Assembly (NCBI RefSeq): GCF_001649575.2
Contig: NC_051446.1
Coordinates: 24,799,867 to 24,863,866, forward strand
Reading direction: 5' to 3'
DNA: 64,000 nucleotides
Source of the DNA: Kryptolebias marmoratus
Lineage: Eukaryota; Chordata; Actinopteri; Cyprinodontiformes; Rivulidae
Shown here: positions 41,224-55,900 of the stretch, one piece after another
How the letters are laid out: each line of letters starts with the position of its first letter
How positions within the stretch are numbered: the first letter of the stretch is position 1
Program-made: the position numbers and the translations under genes
The notes under the pieces: model-generated
Seen by the model: only the letters and a program-made list of their open reading frames with translations
Databases searched by the model: none
What the model was told of the DNA's origin: nothing

Positions 41224-44200
41224 ATGAAGAAGCAGTTCAACCGGATGAGACAGCTCGCCAACCAGACAGTGGGCAGGTAAGGAGCTGGGATAACAACAAC
41301 AATGATAAAAATAATTAAAATATTAAAGATAAACGAATGAGGCCGAGCAGGAGACGTGCAGCTTCGACCTCTCAGCTGGATGCTGCTCAGCTGGGCTGAT
41401 TGCACAAAGCTTCAGCTGTCAGTGTAGGTCACATCTGCAGCTGCGTGATTGATTGAGTTCAGCAGGGAGGAGCGTGCCCGCACACTGATGAGGAGGCAGC
41501 AGACATGGTACCAAGAAGTGATGAAGGTGCTGCTGAAGCTGAAGCTGAAGCTGCTGAAGCTGCTGCTGAAAGTGAAGCTGCAGCTGAAGCTGCAGCTGAA
41601 GCTGCTGCTGAAGGTGCTGCTGAAGCTGAAGGTGCTGAAGCTGCTGCTGAAGCTGCTGCTGCTCAAGCTGAAGCTGTTGAAGGTGAAGGTGCTGCTGAAG
41701 CTGAAGGTGCTGAAGCTGCTGCTGAAGCTGCTGCTGCTCAAGCTGAAGCTGTTGAAGGTGAAGGTGCTGCTGAAGCTGAAGGTGCTGAAATTGAAGCTGA
41801 AGCTGCTGAGGCTGAAGGTGCTGAAGTTGCTGCTGCTGAAGCTGAAGCTGCTGAAGCTGAAGCTGCTGAAGGTGAAGCTGAAACTGCTGAAGGTGCTGCT
41901 TAAGCTGCTGCAGAAGCTGAAGGTGCTGCTTAAGCTGCTGCTGCTGAAGCTGCTGCTGCTGAAGCTGAAGGTGTTGAAGCTGTTAAAGCTGCTGAAGCTG
42001 CTGCTGAAGCTAAAAAACCCAGAATGTCTCACCTGACAGATGGTTAGTGACGTCATTTAAGATCTAAAGTCTTAAAGCTGCTCGATGTGAAATATGAAAC
42101 CAAACATAAAAAAAAGATTCTCCTGATTTATTTCAACCGATGCCGTTCAATGGAGTTTACTCCAGCAGTTTTCCCGACACGCGGGTCTGCACTCAACGTA
42201 AACAAAGCTGAACCACGTGGAGGCCCGAGTCACGTGACCGACCATCAGGCTGTAGAACAAACATGGCGGAATCAGAGGAGCGATAATAAATGCTGAGGTT
42301 CCAGCAGGGCAGTTTCATTTATTTACATTTCTGTTGGTAAACAAACACGGCTGGTCATGAGTTTTTAACTTGGATGAAGAAAATATTGAATTACTTGATG
42401 AATTCTTTGTGTTCGGTCTTCATGTACCTTAAATTAATTATCTTCTTATTTCGCCGTGCTCAGACGTTTCTCTGACGTACGGAAAGCTTGCACAAATCGA
42501 CTCGAGCCATATTTGTGTTTTGTGGAACAATCCTTTCTCCCTGCTTGGATTTTTCCTCTCGTCTTTGTGCCGTTTTGTTGCAAAGATCTGACTCCTTTTT
42601 GTTTGTATTTGACACAGTTTGTTGTAATCCTCGAGAGGCTTTAGAAGACGAGGAATGATGCAACTCATCGGGTCACACGGGAACATTTTTCAGATTTACA
42701 TCCTCACAGAAATGGCGTTTTCACACCTTAATTGTATTTTTCGGTTAAAACCCGATTGTGACAGATTACGTGCCGGTGTTTGTGCTTCAGACGCTAGTTT
42801 CTCTGTCCTGCATAACTTAAACGAAGAATAACACCCAGAGCAAATAATTTAAATTATTAAAAACGAATGTTGCAGAAATAATCCATTAAATATGAAGTTT
42901 ACATTTAAAAAACTCAAGAAATGTGAATAGTTTTATGTTCGTATGAAGAATTTACCCTGAACGGATTCAGTGTTTGAGTTATGTTCATCCCGCTCCATGC
43001 CTTGTTTCCTGTTTGCAGCGTGTTTTCCCTGCAGCGCCACACACAGGCCTGGCATAGTTACTACATCCCTGTGGGTGAAAACATTTGTAGAAGCAGAGCC
43101 ATGTTTACAACAATACAATACTGTGGAAATGACCTAAACATTTTCCTGACTGGACTAAGGATGGAGCTGTGTGGCACTCTAATAAATGATTTTAATAACA
43201 TAAACTAGCTTCTTTTTTACTGACGTTGGATGCATATTGAATTGTTTTGCAGACTTTTGGAGGATTTCTGTCTCTATTGGTCGCTATTAAATAAAGTTTT
43301 TGGTCGAGTGGTTCTGATTGTGAACCTTTTAGAAGGAATTTGTTAAACTAAGTGGTTTACACACTGACACACAGGGATTTGTCAGAGCTAATGTTTCAGT
43401 GATTTGCAAATTTTTGCAAATTTTAAAATACTTTAAATTAAAGTGCAGAAGTTTCTGTTTGTCCTGCAAGGTTTGATGCTTTAATAAATCCAGAGTTTGT
43501 TATTCTCTCAGTCTGGACTCGAGGCGATTGGCCTATTTTGGCTCCCTTTGTTGGAAAACATGTTTTTTATTATTGTGTCCTTGTTTTTCGGACGTCTCTT
43601 TTCTGTCAGCAGGTCATAACCTCTAACACTGGTACATTCTGCTTTCAGTGTTTTGGAGATTCCTCGTCTCTTATTGTGTTTGCCAACCCCACCCATCACG
43701 TTACGGAGTCATTGTCATGCGCCGTTTAAACCTTTGACAACGTTGCACAACTTTAAAAAAAGAAAATCCACTGAAGTGTTTGCAGAACACTTGTTGGACC
43801 AGAATAATCGCTCGATGAACTGAAACTGCCCCAGGCGTCACTACACCTAAACCAGTTTGTCCGATGGCGGTAACTGACGGGACCGGCACGAGGAGCAGGA
43901 ACTGGGCTGGAGTCCAAACTCCCAGAATCATGTCGAATCACCTTTAGCCACGGGACGAGCCGGTGGTCTGAGTCCCACTCCATCCTGATGCAAACGTCAC
44001 GCAGGAGAAAACCTCCTGTAGGAGAATCAAAAACTTTAAATGTCAGTCGTAAAGAATCAGATTAAACCAAAATCAGCCCAAACTTATCGTTTCTAAAGAC
44101 AATCTGAAGCCGGTTCTGATACCTGTCTGTACTAAATTCAAACTAAATTAATAAACAAAAACAAAACTTAAACACACCTTAGTGCCCAAACCAATTAAAA

Positions 44201-47200
44201 CAAAACCCTCCAAGTCCAATATCAGGTCTGAAACCGGTCCGAACCAAGCCTAAAGTCACCCTAAATTTATCATTTCTACACAAAGTGCCCGGTCCAGTAC
44301 CTGTCCAAAACTGAGTCATAATCTGCTTTTAACCCAATCTTTAATCTAAACCCAGGTCTAAAAGTGTAACAAGCTGTTCTGGAGTCGAGCCGCTGCTCCT
44401 CCTCGTCTACAGGAGTCCGCTGAGGTGGTTCAGGGTTCAGGAGACACCGGGTCAGACCCAGAACTCCTCTCCGGCCTGGGAGCGCCTTGAGATCTCCCAG
44501 GAGGAGCTGGACAGGTTCCAGCCATTTTAGCTAGCTGTGGCGGCCATCTTGAATCAGGTTGTCTCTGATGGTGGAAGGGAGCTTCACGCAGTCGGGTTTG
44601 AGTCATTATTTCCAGAAACTGTTGAGTTTAGATGTTTGGGAGACTTCAGCTGCTTATATCACCGCCCGTCATACAGTAGCTGCATGGCTCCGGTTACAGA
44701 TATAGGTCAAGAGAGGTTCAGACGCAGTTAAATTCATCTCTCAAACAGTCTGCCTCCATCATTAATCCTGTGTAATGCTGCGTAAACTGTGCGACTGAAT
44801 GAAAATGTGTGTTGGCACGGCGAGGTTATGGCAGGGAGAGGACATGTTTAATCCTCTTCTGGCTCCGTCACTTCTTCTGCTGCGCTTTATTTATTTATTT
44901 TTAAGCTCATCTTCTCATTCCCATGTTTCTGTCTGAGATAAACAGAGCGAGTCTGGAGTTACTTAATGAAAAACGATGATTCCCTGCAGCAATCAGAGAA
45001 CGGGCCGATACGTTCAGGGGAAAAACGTGTTTCTAACCTTTATCAACACGCAGGGAAACGGTTTGTTGTTGTTGCTGAGCGATACTCCGGCTGCAGGTGA
45101 TGAGACGTCAAGGAGAGCTTATATCAGAAACAGAACGTCGTTCTTCGCCTCGTGTTCCAGTTTTCATTTCATGCTTTGTTGTTTTCTGTGTCGTGTCCTC
45201 GGCTGCAGCAGCAAACGTCTGATTAACTCGTGTTTCTCTGACCTCATGCTGCTTTTTGTTTTTTTTCCCTGGGTCGTTCGGAGAAACCCGAGCCGTGCAC
45301 GTCTGCAGGACGACAGGATCTCACCTGAGACAGTTTAAGGAATGCATATCGCCCGCCAGCTGTAAAGCCGGAGTTTTAAACGAAGTGTGCTGAGAAACGA
45401 TGGACTTATTCCTGTTTTTGTTAAATCTTGTAAACGCCGTAAGGAGCGATGACACGCTCACTTGTGTTAGCCCTCATAGTATGTGTTGGGGATGACTCTC
45501 AGCTACTACCAAACCAAATTTTAGCTCAATAGCTTTAAAACTGACTGACTTATTGTCGTTTTTGTGGTTTCTAAGGCCTGTTGGTTGTGGCGTCTAACAC
45601 ACAGATAGTTTAATCTAAATAGTTATTAGCAAAACATTTAAACAAGCATTTCTCTAAAGCGTCTGTGTGTTTTAAACAAATGAAGCAAAACCAAAATGTC
45701 AGCCTCATCGTGAAGCCGAAGCAACAAGCAGCTGCCTGTAAATATCCGTTTAACAGGAAACACCAGCCGCTGTTGGGTTTTATTCAGCAAAACACTCCCT
45801 GACAAGATTTAACAGACAGAAACCAGGTGGAGTGAGTCCGTGTGAAGAGAAATTTAGGTTAAAGTGGAAATTTATCAACCTGTCGCTGAAAACTAACGTA
45901 AATCCTGATCTGAACCATCTGATAGAAGTTTGGCAGCTTGAGAAACCTGTTTTGCGGTTCGTGTAGTTTACATTAAAAACCAGTTTTGAACACAGTTGAC
46001 TGTTTACAGTTCAGGCTTTTTGTTTTTATTTGGTCACAAAGTTTATTTAACAATCAATAATCTGCCTCACAGATCAGGACACCAGCTGAATTTACCTTTC
46101 TGAGCTGACTTTAGATGTGGAAATTAAATAAAGTCATTAGAAAATTAGCATTTTCTGCAAACATGCAGCGTCCTGAATGACTTTGCTGAAATAAGCTAAA
46201 GAGGCTGAAACTGAGCTGAAAGCTAAATGTAGTAAAATGCTACCAAAAAAACCTAAAAGTTGCAAGAATCTAGCAAAAAGCTAAACATAGCACAAGGCTA
46301 CCTAAAGTTAGCATTACCTTTTAACTAAAAATTAGTAGAATTAACACTAGTGGTATTAGCAGTAACAGAATTACAATTAGCATAACTAGCATTAGCAGTA
46401 GCATTGTTAGCATTAGCATAATTAGCATTAGGAGAATTAGCGGAGTGTTTTTGAAGGATTTGAAGAGCTGATTGCTTTGACATATGAAAGGGTGAAACAG
46501 CAGAAAGGGTTGCTAAAATTCAGGTTGGTATGTTGGCAATAACTGCGCCTCAGAATTCCTGACATTAATGTCATTTTTGTCTGGATTTTATTAACCGAAT
46601 TGGACTCCTGGATGTTTGCTCTGGTTGTTTTTGGACCTGCTGTGGTCGCTGCATGCTGTAAGGATAAAATCTGAGCTCTAATCTTTGCCTGACTGCTGAG
46701 TAATTTAACTCATCGAGACAAAAACTCAGCCTCTCTGCCCTCATCACGGATCATCGGAGACTTCTGCAGATGTGAACCCTTCAGACATTTTTTACCTGAA
46801 AGTTAATCAGCATCAAACCAAGAAGAGAGCCCTTTGGAGCGTGATCTGATTTAATGATATTCTGTGTAAATCTGAGGCTTAAACAACATTTTTTTCCTGA
46901 ACATGTCAGTCAAAGATCCTCTGAGACCTTTCCTGGAGGAGTTGTTCTGGGAGATGTTTCCGCCGGTGGAGCGTTAAGGAACCCACCGGAGTGTGATGAA
47001 GTCGCTGCCGAGGGTTTGTCACAGCCTCCAGGGGACCCGGCAAACAAAAACCTGGGAACTAATCGTCAGGATTCTGCAGATCTGGGTGTGAACACATGCA
47101 ACTGGTCTTTCGGGAAGGTTTGTCTGAGATTTATTAGGTGGAACAAATCAGCATCAGAGCAGAGTCAGAATGATGACTCTGCCTAAAATCAGCCTCGGAG

Positions 47201-50200
47201 GGCCTGTTAACACCCGCAGCTGAAGAAATGACATCACTGGGGAGGACCAGAGGAAGAGCTCCTGCCGAGGACCCTGAACCCCACCCGGGAAGGAGACGAG
47301 AGAACGCAACACGTCAACTTCCTGTCGGTCCGTGATGCGAGCAGGAGCGTTGGACGTGTGAGGTACCGCCTCCCAGAGGTCCCACGGAGACGGGAAAGGA
47401 CAGATTTGGACCACGTTCTGCAGCTGCGCCCCTGAATCCCTGATTACATCAATTAAAACTTCACAACTGATCTCCTGGAAACAGGAAGGTTTCCAGCCAT
47501 CATCAGCCTCTTCCCTCTGCCCCACCCACAGCCAGTCTGGGTCAACATGGGCGCCACAGCCAAGTGACCTTTGGGAACACAGATATTAGTAGCCGAGAGT
47601 CATTCACAAAACATGAGATCAGGCATAAATGTTTTTTTATTTTTTTATTTTTAACCAAAACAGCTACAACGCGAGATGTTCTCAGTTTAAAACTCTGGCA
47701 TGGCGGGCGATATGCATTCCTTCAAGGCTTTAACTTGGATGTTTCACGGTTCTCTCCCTCTCTGATGTAAAAACGACGAGCCGAGTCGAGGCACTGTCCT
47801 CGTGGTTCCGGCGCGGTCGGAGTCGTTTAGTTCCCGCTCCAACGGGAACGTTTGTTTCCGTCCCGTGGCTCTCAGGGAGATTATTCCCGCCCGGCAGGGG
47901 AAGGTTTCGGCCTCGTGTGCAGCCTCTCAGCGGATCGTGAACGAAATCAACCTTTGGTGTTTTCTAATATCTGGGTTTAGTTTCAAACATTTTATATCTT
48001 ACAGAATTTACAGGTATTTGTTTTGAACAGAGCAGCAGAGGACACGTGATAACTAATCTAACATCAGAAGCGACTTTCAGTTTCCAAGCTCCTGATGGTC
48101 TTCAGCGACCTCGGGGTGAACTTTGACCTCAGACGCTGAGGGAAAGCAGCCGACCTGTTTCCACTCAACCTGCTGCCTTGTGTTAAACTTTAATGGGAAG
48201 TCAAACCCTCGCCGCTCAGGTGTCACCGGCCGCGGTGCGAACCGAGGGCCAGGGGCCACGAGAGCGCCGCCGCATTTACATCGCCACGCTGGGTTGAAGG
48301 TGAAGGCGGGCGATAGTGTTTTTGTGTCTCTGTTAAATAAATATCTGGATGAAGTCTTGGTTGGGCATCTCTAACTGACTAATCTTTGGAGTCAACCGGA
48401 TTTAAGATGGCCGCCACAGCCAGCTGACCTTCTGAAACAAACATGGCTGCAGATATTGTGGCAGTAGCTGAGACTGATCCCAAACACAAACTCTGAGCGC
48501 TGTCAGCAAAATATCTCATGAACCGCTGGTGAGACTTCCAGGAAGTAACCACCGCAACGGATTAACCTTTGGAGCTAGCTCAGTTAAAGATGGCCGCCAC
48601 AGCCAGCTGACCCTGGAAAATGCAGAAACGTTTATAAGTCAGTGAATTTTACAGCTGTTAATGTTAAATTTGAGACTAATTGTTTCCTTCTATCGTTGCA
48701 CAGCTTCGTTTCCTGCTGGTCAAAACGTGGCCTGTCTGTTAGCGAAATATCTGTCTGTATGTATGCATCCCTTACAGGAATCTCAGGTCTTTAATTTCCT
48801 GTTTTTGCGACGACTTGCTGCCCTCCTTGTGCCTCTGAATCACAGCAGCCGGGTTCCTGCAGGAAACCTCCGGGTCCGGATCGCTGTCTTGCCGTCAGAG
48901 TCGGACTCAGACGGCCGAGGTGCGTTTTTTACAGCGCCTGTCATCATTTCCCCTCTGAGGAGTTTATTTGTGCTCCCAGATTTAACACGTTAGCTGTGTG
49001 CACTCTGTTTGACCTCTGATTTTGTCAGAAAAGGAGCTCTAAGATAAGAACCAACTTGACATCAGCTCCATCTTTTAATCTTTCTGCAGGAGGCTCCGTC
49101 ACGTTAAAAACTGAATGAAGAAGATGATCAGATAAAAAGGAAGGAGGAAGATCTGATCGGGGCTGGTTCACTGATGTTATTTTTTTATTTTTCTGCTTCC
49201 TGTTCGGTGTTAGTTCAGTTAGATGTTCTCCAGGTTGTTTTTGTTTGTTTGTTTGTGTTAATTTGCATCTTGAGCCTTTATTTCCACAAGCTATTAGTAG
49301 AACTTTATAATCATAATAAACATTTAGTTGTTATTTCTTCTTATGATTAATCTTGTATCCCTGAAAAGGAGCAACGGATGAACAGAATAAGTCGGTGTCT
49401 CTGTAAAATATTTTGATGGAGATGAGTTTCTGGCCGTATTTGCTGCGTTTTTCGAACAGCCAGTGTAAGAAGACGTCTTTAATTCTGTCAAGGCTTTTGG
49501 TTCTGGAGGCGTCCCTGCAGGAGACATGTTGGCATTTTAAACGGTTTGAAGAGAAAGTGGCTCGTCTGGTTCTTTATGACTCAGCAGCTGAGTCATAAAA
49601 GGGAACTCCTTTATTTCTATTTATAGCCAGCTTCAGGAAACAAAGACGAGAGGAGGAAACTTGCAAACCTATTTTTAATGAAGCCATCCGTACGTCTGTG
49701 TCAGAGCCGACGATGACTCACGCAGCCTTGTTTCTTCGTGGTTTAACCTCTCAGGATGGATTTCTGCTGCATCGTCCCACACCGTGCCGACCGGGGCTGC
49801 AGGGAAACAAATAATGAAAGAAATGTCATTTATGTAATTCTGTAAACAGCTCCGAACAGAAAGGTTCCTGCCTGCGGTTGTTGCCCACATTAAACCTACA
49901 GGAATATCAGACGCTACGATCAGGTCCTTCAGGTTTCACTGTGGTGGAAAAGGGTTAGATGATTATTAACTGTGAACTCAAACATCCTGGATGATGTTTT
50001 AAAGGCTGCAGTTTGGTTTAAGATGACGGGACTAGCTGAAAGTTTGAGACGTTTTCCTTGGGTTTACCTCCTCAGTACGCCATGAACCCGTTAATGATCC
50101 GTTTATTGAAGTAATGAGCTCAAACATCTGAAACATGCAGAGTTGTTCAGAGATCTACCTGCAGCAGGTGAGGTTCAAGATGGCCGCCACAGCTAATCAA

Positions 50201-52916
50201 CACAAACAAGTCTGACGTGCTAACAGACTCAACACGTGATGATCTTCCAGGTTTACGGCTGCAGCCCTTTGAAGCGAGTCGCTGTGAGGATAAATCTGTT
50301 TCCTGTTGGAAACACTTGTTGTGTCTCTGTGAGGAGAAGCATATGTTCTGTAATAACAGAGCAGGTGTTCCTTCAGCAGCAGGCAGTGAAGCAGGAGCTC
50401 GCTGTGCTGTGGTAACCTTCAAAGTCTTCCACGCTGCGTCGCCCATTTGTCGCCTCCCTCCCTCCATTGTGCTGAATTGCAGAAGCGTAGCTGTTCTTAA
50501 GGCTCAACCTTTTGTCTCGCCTCGCTGCCGTGAGCCGAGCGGCGTTTGTGTTTGCAGACAGGTGAGGGATTAGATCAGCTGCTCGAGGCTCCCGGTGCTG
50601 CTGATGAAGAGGAGAGACGAAGGATTGTTTGTTTTCTCACCTTCTCTGAGTGACCTTTCCTGATTCGTTAAATATCGACCATTTATCTGTACTGTTAGCA
50701 ACATATCTCATGAACCGGTGGACAGATTGATTGATTAATTGATAGATTAAATGCTAAAAGCAGCAAACAGCTAGCTAAATGTAGCAACCAGTGATTTTCT
50801 ACAGGAAAATATTTGTAAATAAAGTTGTCAAAATACTCAATTTTTCACTGTTTTTGATTAGATTTTTTTGTATATCTGTTTCAGACCTAAAGTCTGCACT
50901 TAATTTGTAATAACTGAGTAAAATCCTCAGAGTCAGGTTTTGTTGCCAACAATTACGAGTCGTTTGTTTACATTCGTTGACGAGTTCCCTTCGGACGGTG
51001 TGAGTCGGTAAAATAATCCTCCTCGGATGGAAGTCCAGCTGTTTTTGTTTCGAACAGATCAGCCGGATGGTTTTTCTGCAGAGAACGATAAGAAAAATAA
51101 AAACCAGGAGAACAAACTGAATGCTGACTCAGCATTTGCTGATTTTAAACCCAATTAAAGATGGCTGCTACAGCTGTTCTAACTAAAACATGCTGTATCT
51201 TCCTCTAAGTTACAGATAATGAGGTGCAGTTTCTGCAGTAGTAGCTGAGAGTCATCCTCAGAGCATTGACACGTTCCGTGGCGGTGGCAGCCATCTTGAT
51301 ATAAACTGTGTCACGAAAGGCGGCGGGCGATATGCACGCACGCTGGGAGCACGCCTTCTTTACCCTCCGTCCTGATCGGCAGCGATAAGACGGGGAGTTT
51401 GTCACAGTTACAGAATGTGGGTCACGCCATAAATATCTCGCTCTGGTTTTAATGGTTATGCTTTCCAACGGCTGTGAGTGTGTGTGTGTGTGTGTGTGCA
51501 GCTACAGAGTCCAAGGAAACCCAGAGCAGCCCGAGGCAAGGTGTGGCTCCATCTGCAGAGAAATCCTGGTCTTTATTCCAGCAGATATTTAAAATGGAGA
51601 GAAAGAGATGAGAGGAAAACCTGCAGCCTCCTGCTGTTCCTCTATGTTCTGCAGCAAGAAAATCAGCACCAGAAGCTAAAAGCACCGAATGTAAAACCTG
51701 TTTCTGCACGCCGAGAACAGAAAGGTTTTAGTTTTCTGATCAGGAGGAAAAACAGTTCAAATCTAACGTGCATGTAGGATTTTCAATAAGATTAAATATA
51801 AAATTAAAGAGCAATAATGCTCCAAAACGCAACTAATATCTGCACTTTAGACTAAAATATACGTTTGTACCAAACTGACGACAAGTCAGTCAGAAAATAT
51901 ATAAAATGAGATAAAAATGTAAAAAAATACAACCTGAAGGCTAAGAGCCGAATGAAATCTGAAATCCTAACATGACTTATTAAAGAAATAAGACAAAAGA
52001 TGGTAGCTAAAAGCTAAACATAGCAAATTGTAGCTAAATGTAGCAAAAAGCTAAATTATTAGTGACTCTAAGGTTGGCTAAAAGTAACAAAAGACTAATT
52101 AAAAGCTAAAAAAGCTAATTATAGCTAAATGTAGCAAAAAGCTAAATTATTAGTCACTCTAAGGCTAGCTAAAAGTAACAAAAGGCTAATTAAAAGCTAA
52201 AAAAGCTAATTGTAGCTAAATGTAGCAAAAGGCTAGCTAAAAGCTAAAAGCAGCAGCTGTATAAATGTTTAGTTTTCATGCAAACATATTTATTTTACCT
52301 GTGATGTAATCCTCCGTCCTGTCTGTCAGCAGGATGTTGAAACACATTCTTCCTTGTTGTTTTAGCACGTTGTTTAAATTTCAGCTGTCGTCACGTTTCT
52401 GATGTGGAGGCCTTCGGCTCATAACTCAGAGTATACACATTTCCTCCGCCATGAGCCTCTGAGTTGCTCTGATGGCCGTAATAAGAAGCGGCTCCCCTCC
52501 TGGTGGGGTAATTACCGTATCGGAGCAGGTTGTATAAGAGCAACAAGCGTTACTGAGCAGCTTTTGGCTCCGCCTTCTTCTTCAGGGCGCCAAAAACACG
52601 ATTCTGTCGCTCATTCAGTCTGAAAGTCTGCAGAGAAAGAGACCGTCTGACGAGGCTCTGATCCAATCAGCTCAGATGTTTCAAAGGTTTATAAAAGTCA
52701 CACTGAAGGGAGCGAGCTGTTACAGCTCACAGATGATTTTTGACCTTTGACCCTGATGTCCAGATGAGGACACGGGCTCAGGGACGCAGACTAAAGACCT
52801 CAGTGAGTTCTGGACATCAGACCTGCAGAATAATCTTCAGATTTCTGTGAACTTCTGTTTGTTTTTATAAGAACCGGCCTCACCGCTCCATAAATCTGTC
52901 CTGCAGTCAGGTCCCA

Positions 52917-52951
<35 letters not shown>

Positions 52952-55900
52952 CTGAGCTGCTGACAGATCTTCAGCTCTGTGAGAGTAAAGATTTCTCAGA
53001 GGCTGCATGTTGGAGAGAAATCTGACTGATGAAGGGCGATCATGTAGTTACATGTGTGTGTTTGTCTGTGTGTCTCAGTGTGTCTCTGTGTGTGTCTCTC
53101 AGTGTGTCTCTGTGTCTCTCAGTGTGTCTCTGTGTGTGTCTCTCAGTGTGTCTCAGTGTGTCTCTGTGTGTGTGTCTGTGTGTCTCAGTGTGTCTCAGTG
53201 TGTATCAATGTGTCTCAGTGTGTCTCTGTCTCTGTTAGCAGAATATCAACCACTGGAAATAATGAAACTCATGAAGTAATTATTGGACCTGGACCTGATT
53301 AACCCTTCGTAGTCGACCCACCCACACGGTTTAGACGTCAGAAACAGGAAGTGATGTCACAGCTGGCGCCACAGCTCCTTGAAGCTGTTGGATCCGATCA
53401 GCGGGACATAAGCTGTCTCTCCCAGAAACGTGAGGGGACAAAGGCCGGGCCCCGGCTGGGTGACCGAGGCAGAATGAGGTCACGGTAACCACGGCGACGG
53501 CGTGACCTCGCTCCTCTGACATCCATGACAGCCTGACGGCGTGAGGGAAGCCTCTCATGTCTGTTAGACGTTGTTTTATTTCAGCTGTTCTTATTTAGAA
53601 ACATTCGGCTCATTCAGAAGATGGCTGAAATGACTTTTGGTTTCAAACTTTTCAAAATCTTTAACTTTATTTACAAATATTTTCCCCAAAGAAATACGTT
53701 AAAATCTGTAATTCCTTCAGAAACTTAGCTTTTAATAGTTAGCTCTTAGCTAGCCTTTAGCTTTTGGCTAATGTTTTGTTAATTTGGATTGAAGAACTCT
53801 GATACTTTTAGCCTTTAGCTTGGCTTTTGCTACTTTAGGTTAGCCTTTTGATAAGTATAGCTTTTAGCTAATCTTTCACTACTTTTAATGAACATTTTTG
53901 CTACTATTAGCTTTTAGGTAGATATTTGTTACTTTTAGCTTTTTGCTAGCCTTTTGTTACATTTTGCTTTTAGCTATTATATTATAGCTCATGTGTTGTT
54001 TACTTTGCCTTGAAGAACTCGGATACTTTCAGCATTTACCTTTGCCTTTTGCAACTTTAAGTTAGCCTTGTTGCTACTTTTAACTAGCATTTTTGCCATG
54101 TTTTTAGCCTTTGATTAGCCTTTTTCTACTTTTAGCTTCTAGCTAGCCTTTTGTTACTTTCGGTCAGTTCCGCGGTCTTTGAATCCTGAGGTTGCAGGTT
54201 CGAGCCCAGGTTGCGGCAGGATGGGGCAAATCCGGCGTAAAACAGGCGACACCTTACCTGTTAGCTAGCATTTTGCTACTTTTAGCTTTTAGGTGGATGT
54301 TTGCTACTTTTAGCTTTTAGCTAATGTGTCATTTAATTTGGCTTGAAGAACTCAGGTTTAAGTTCTATAGCAGAGTCTTTAACCCTCCTCGGGTCAAACT
54401 GACCCAGGAGGCCTCAGTTGTAAAGTTGAGTGGGTCATTTTGACCCGAGGGCAGCAGGTTGTTGTTGTTGCTGATGGACCTCGGCCCCTCCTCCCGCTCC
54501 TCTCAGTGCTCGGCTCGTCTTCTTCTCACAGTTATTAGTCATTCGGTGGACCGGAGCTTGGCAGGAGAGGAGCTCCTCGGCTCGGTCCTGCAGAGACGAG
54601 CCCAGCGGGCCGGGCCCCCCCCCTCCCCAGGACGCCGTCTCCTCAGACAACGAGTGACGGGAGGACAAAAAGGTGAAGCAGGGAGGAGGGGGGAGGAGAA
54701 GAAAAGGAACAAAAAGACGGGATGAGAGCGCCGACCTGTTTGCCAGAATTTGTCAGCTCCGTGTCGAACCCACGGCTCGGCTGCGATCCAGGAGCGGGTG
54801 GAGGTTCTGAAGGGGAGGAAGGCTCGGATAAACACAACATCTGCACCAGATGTTCCGTTTTTTGAGTGTGAATGTCACCTCCTCTCAGTCAGTGTCTTAC
54901 CTGCTGTAGACGCTTGTCTCTGCCTGTTACTAATCATTGCATCTGTAACTAATTCCTTCTGGAGTCAACCTGTTTTAAAATGGCCGCCACAACCAGCTGA
55001 CCTATTATTCGGTGTGGTAGTAGCTGAAAGCGCCATCATTAACGAGTCACTGGCAGAATTCAAGATGGCTGCCGCAGCCAGCTGACCCTGGGATTCGTGG
55101 AAGTGATTTTAAATCAGCTAATTTTACAGATTTTCAGCGAACGTTTGGTTAAAATTACACAGAGCAGCGTCACGAGGCGTTCGCTGCCCGCCCAAGAGTG
55201 GGAAACTTCAGCTTTGGCGTCTTTGTGTGTCAGTCTGAGACAACTCGTTTATTTAACATCCGATCGTGTCGGTTTGTTGAATATTTGAACAGTTTGTGTT
55301 TTTCGTGAGTTTTTATCAAAACTCATTTTTTAAAACATTTATCTCACAAAAAAAAGACTTTAATGCCCAACCTTCCTCGAAGGAATGATTACTTTCTGCT
55401 TCGCGTGATGTTTAAACCAAAGTAAAGTAAGACAAGTAGCTGTGGCAGCCACTGTTAGATTTTTGTGCTTTTCTTTTTATAAATGAGCATTTATTGATGA
55501 AGGGAAGCAACAAAACGAGGTTTATGAAGACTCAGATTTGTCTCATCTTGGAGTAAAAACTCCAAACAGTAAGTTTCACCCTGATAAAAATGCTTCAATG
55601 AGCGAAGGCGACGGTTGAATCTCCGGCTCCTTTTTCTGCAGAGCTTTGTCCGACAGAGCCGAGGAGCTGGGGCTGAATCCCAAATGAGTCCGGCTGTTTT
55701 TATTGTGTTCGGCTGAGAAAAGCTGCGAGGATTTAGAGCTCGTTTAAAGGAAGCCTCTCTGGAGAGCCGAAGCTCCAAACTTCAGCTGCTGTGGACAGAA
55801 TTCTGATCAGTTTCCTGTAAAAATCTCTGAATCGAATCTGTTCGCTGCCTTTTTGTCCAACATTGTTTTATTTGGACGCCTAATTATTTGTCTGTTAGCA

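Noticed and set aside
41412..42056. Long Phe/Ser and Leu/Lys frames over the CTGAAG repeat
   Set aside because: They are other-frame readings of a triplet repeat with no start context, splice sites or homology.
47154..47525. 123-codon minus-strand frame in arhgap44 intron 1
   Set aside because: No recognisable domain, splice context or repeat family; the length is compatible with chance in GC-rich DNA.
53007..53302. Cys/Val/Ser-rich frames
   Set aside because: They translate a TGTGTCTC microsatellite.
54159..54253. Functional tRNA gene
   Set aside because: Only a T-arm-like part and B box are present. No A box, acceptor stem or complete cloverleaf is seen.
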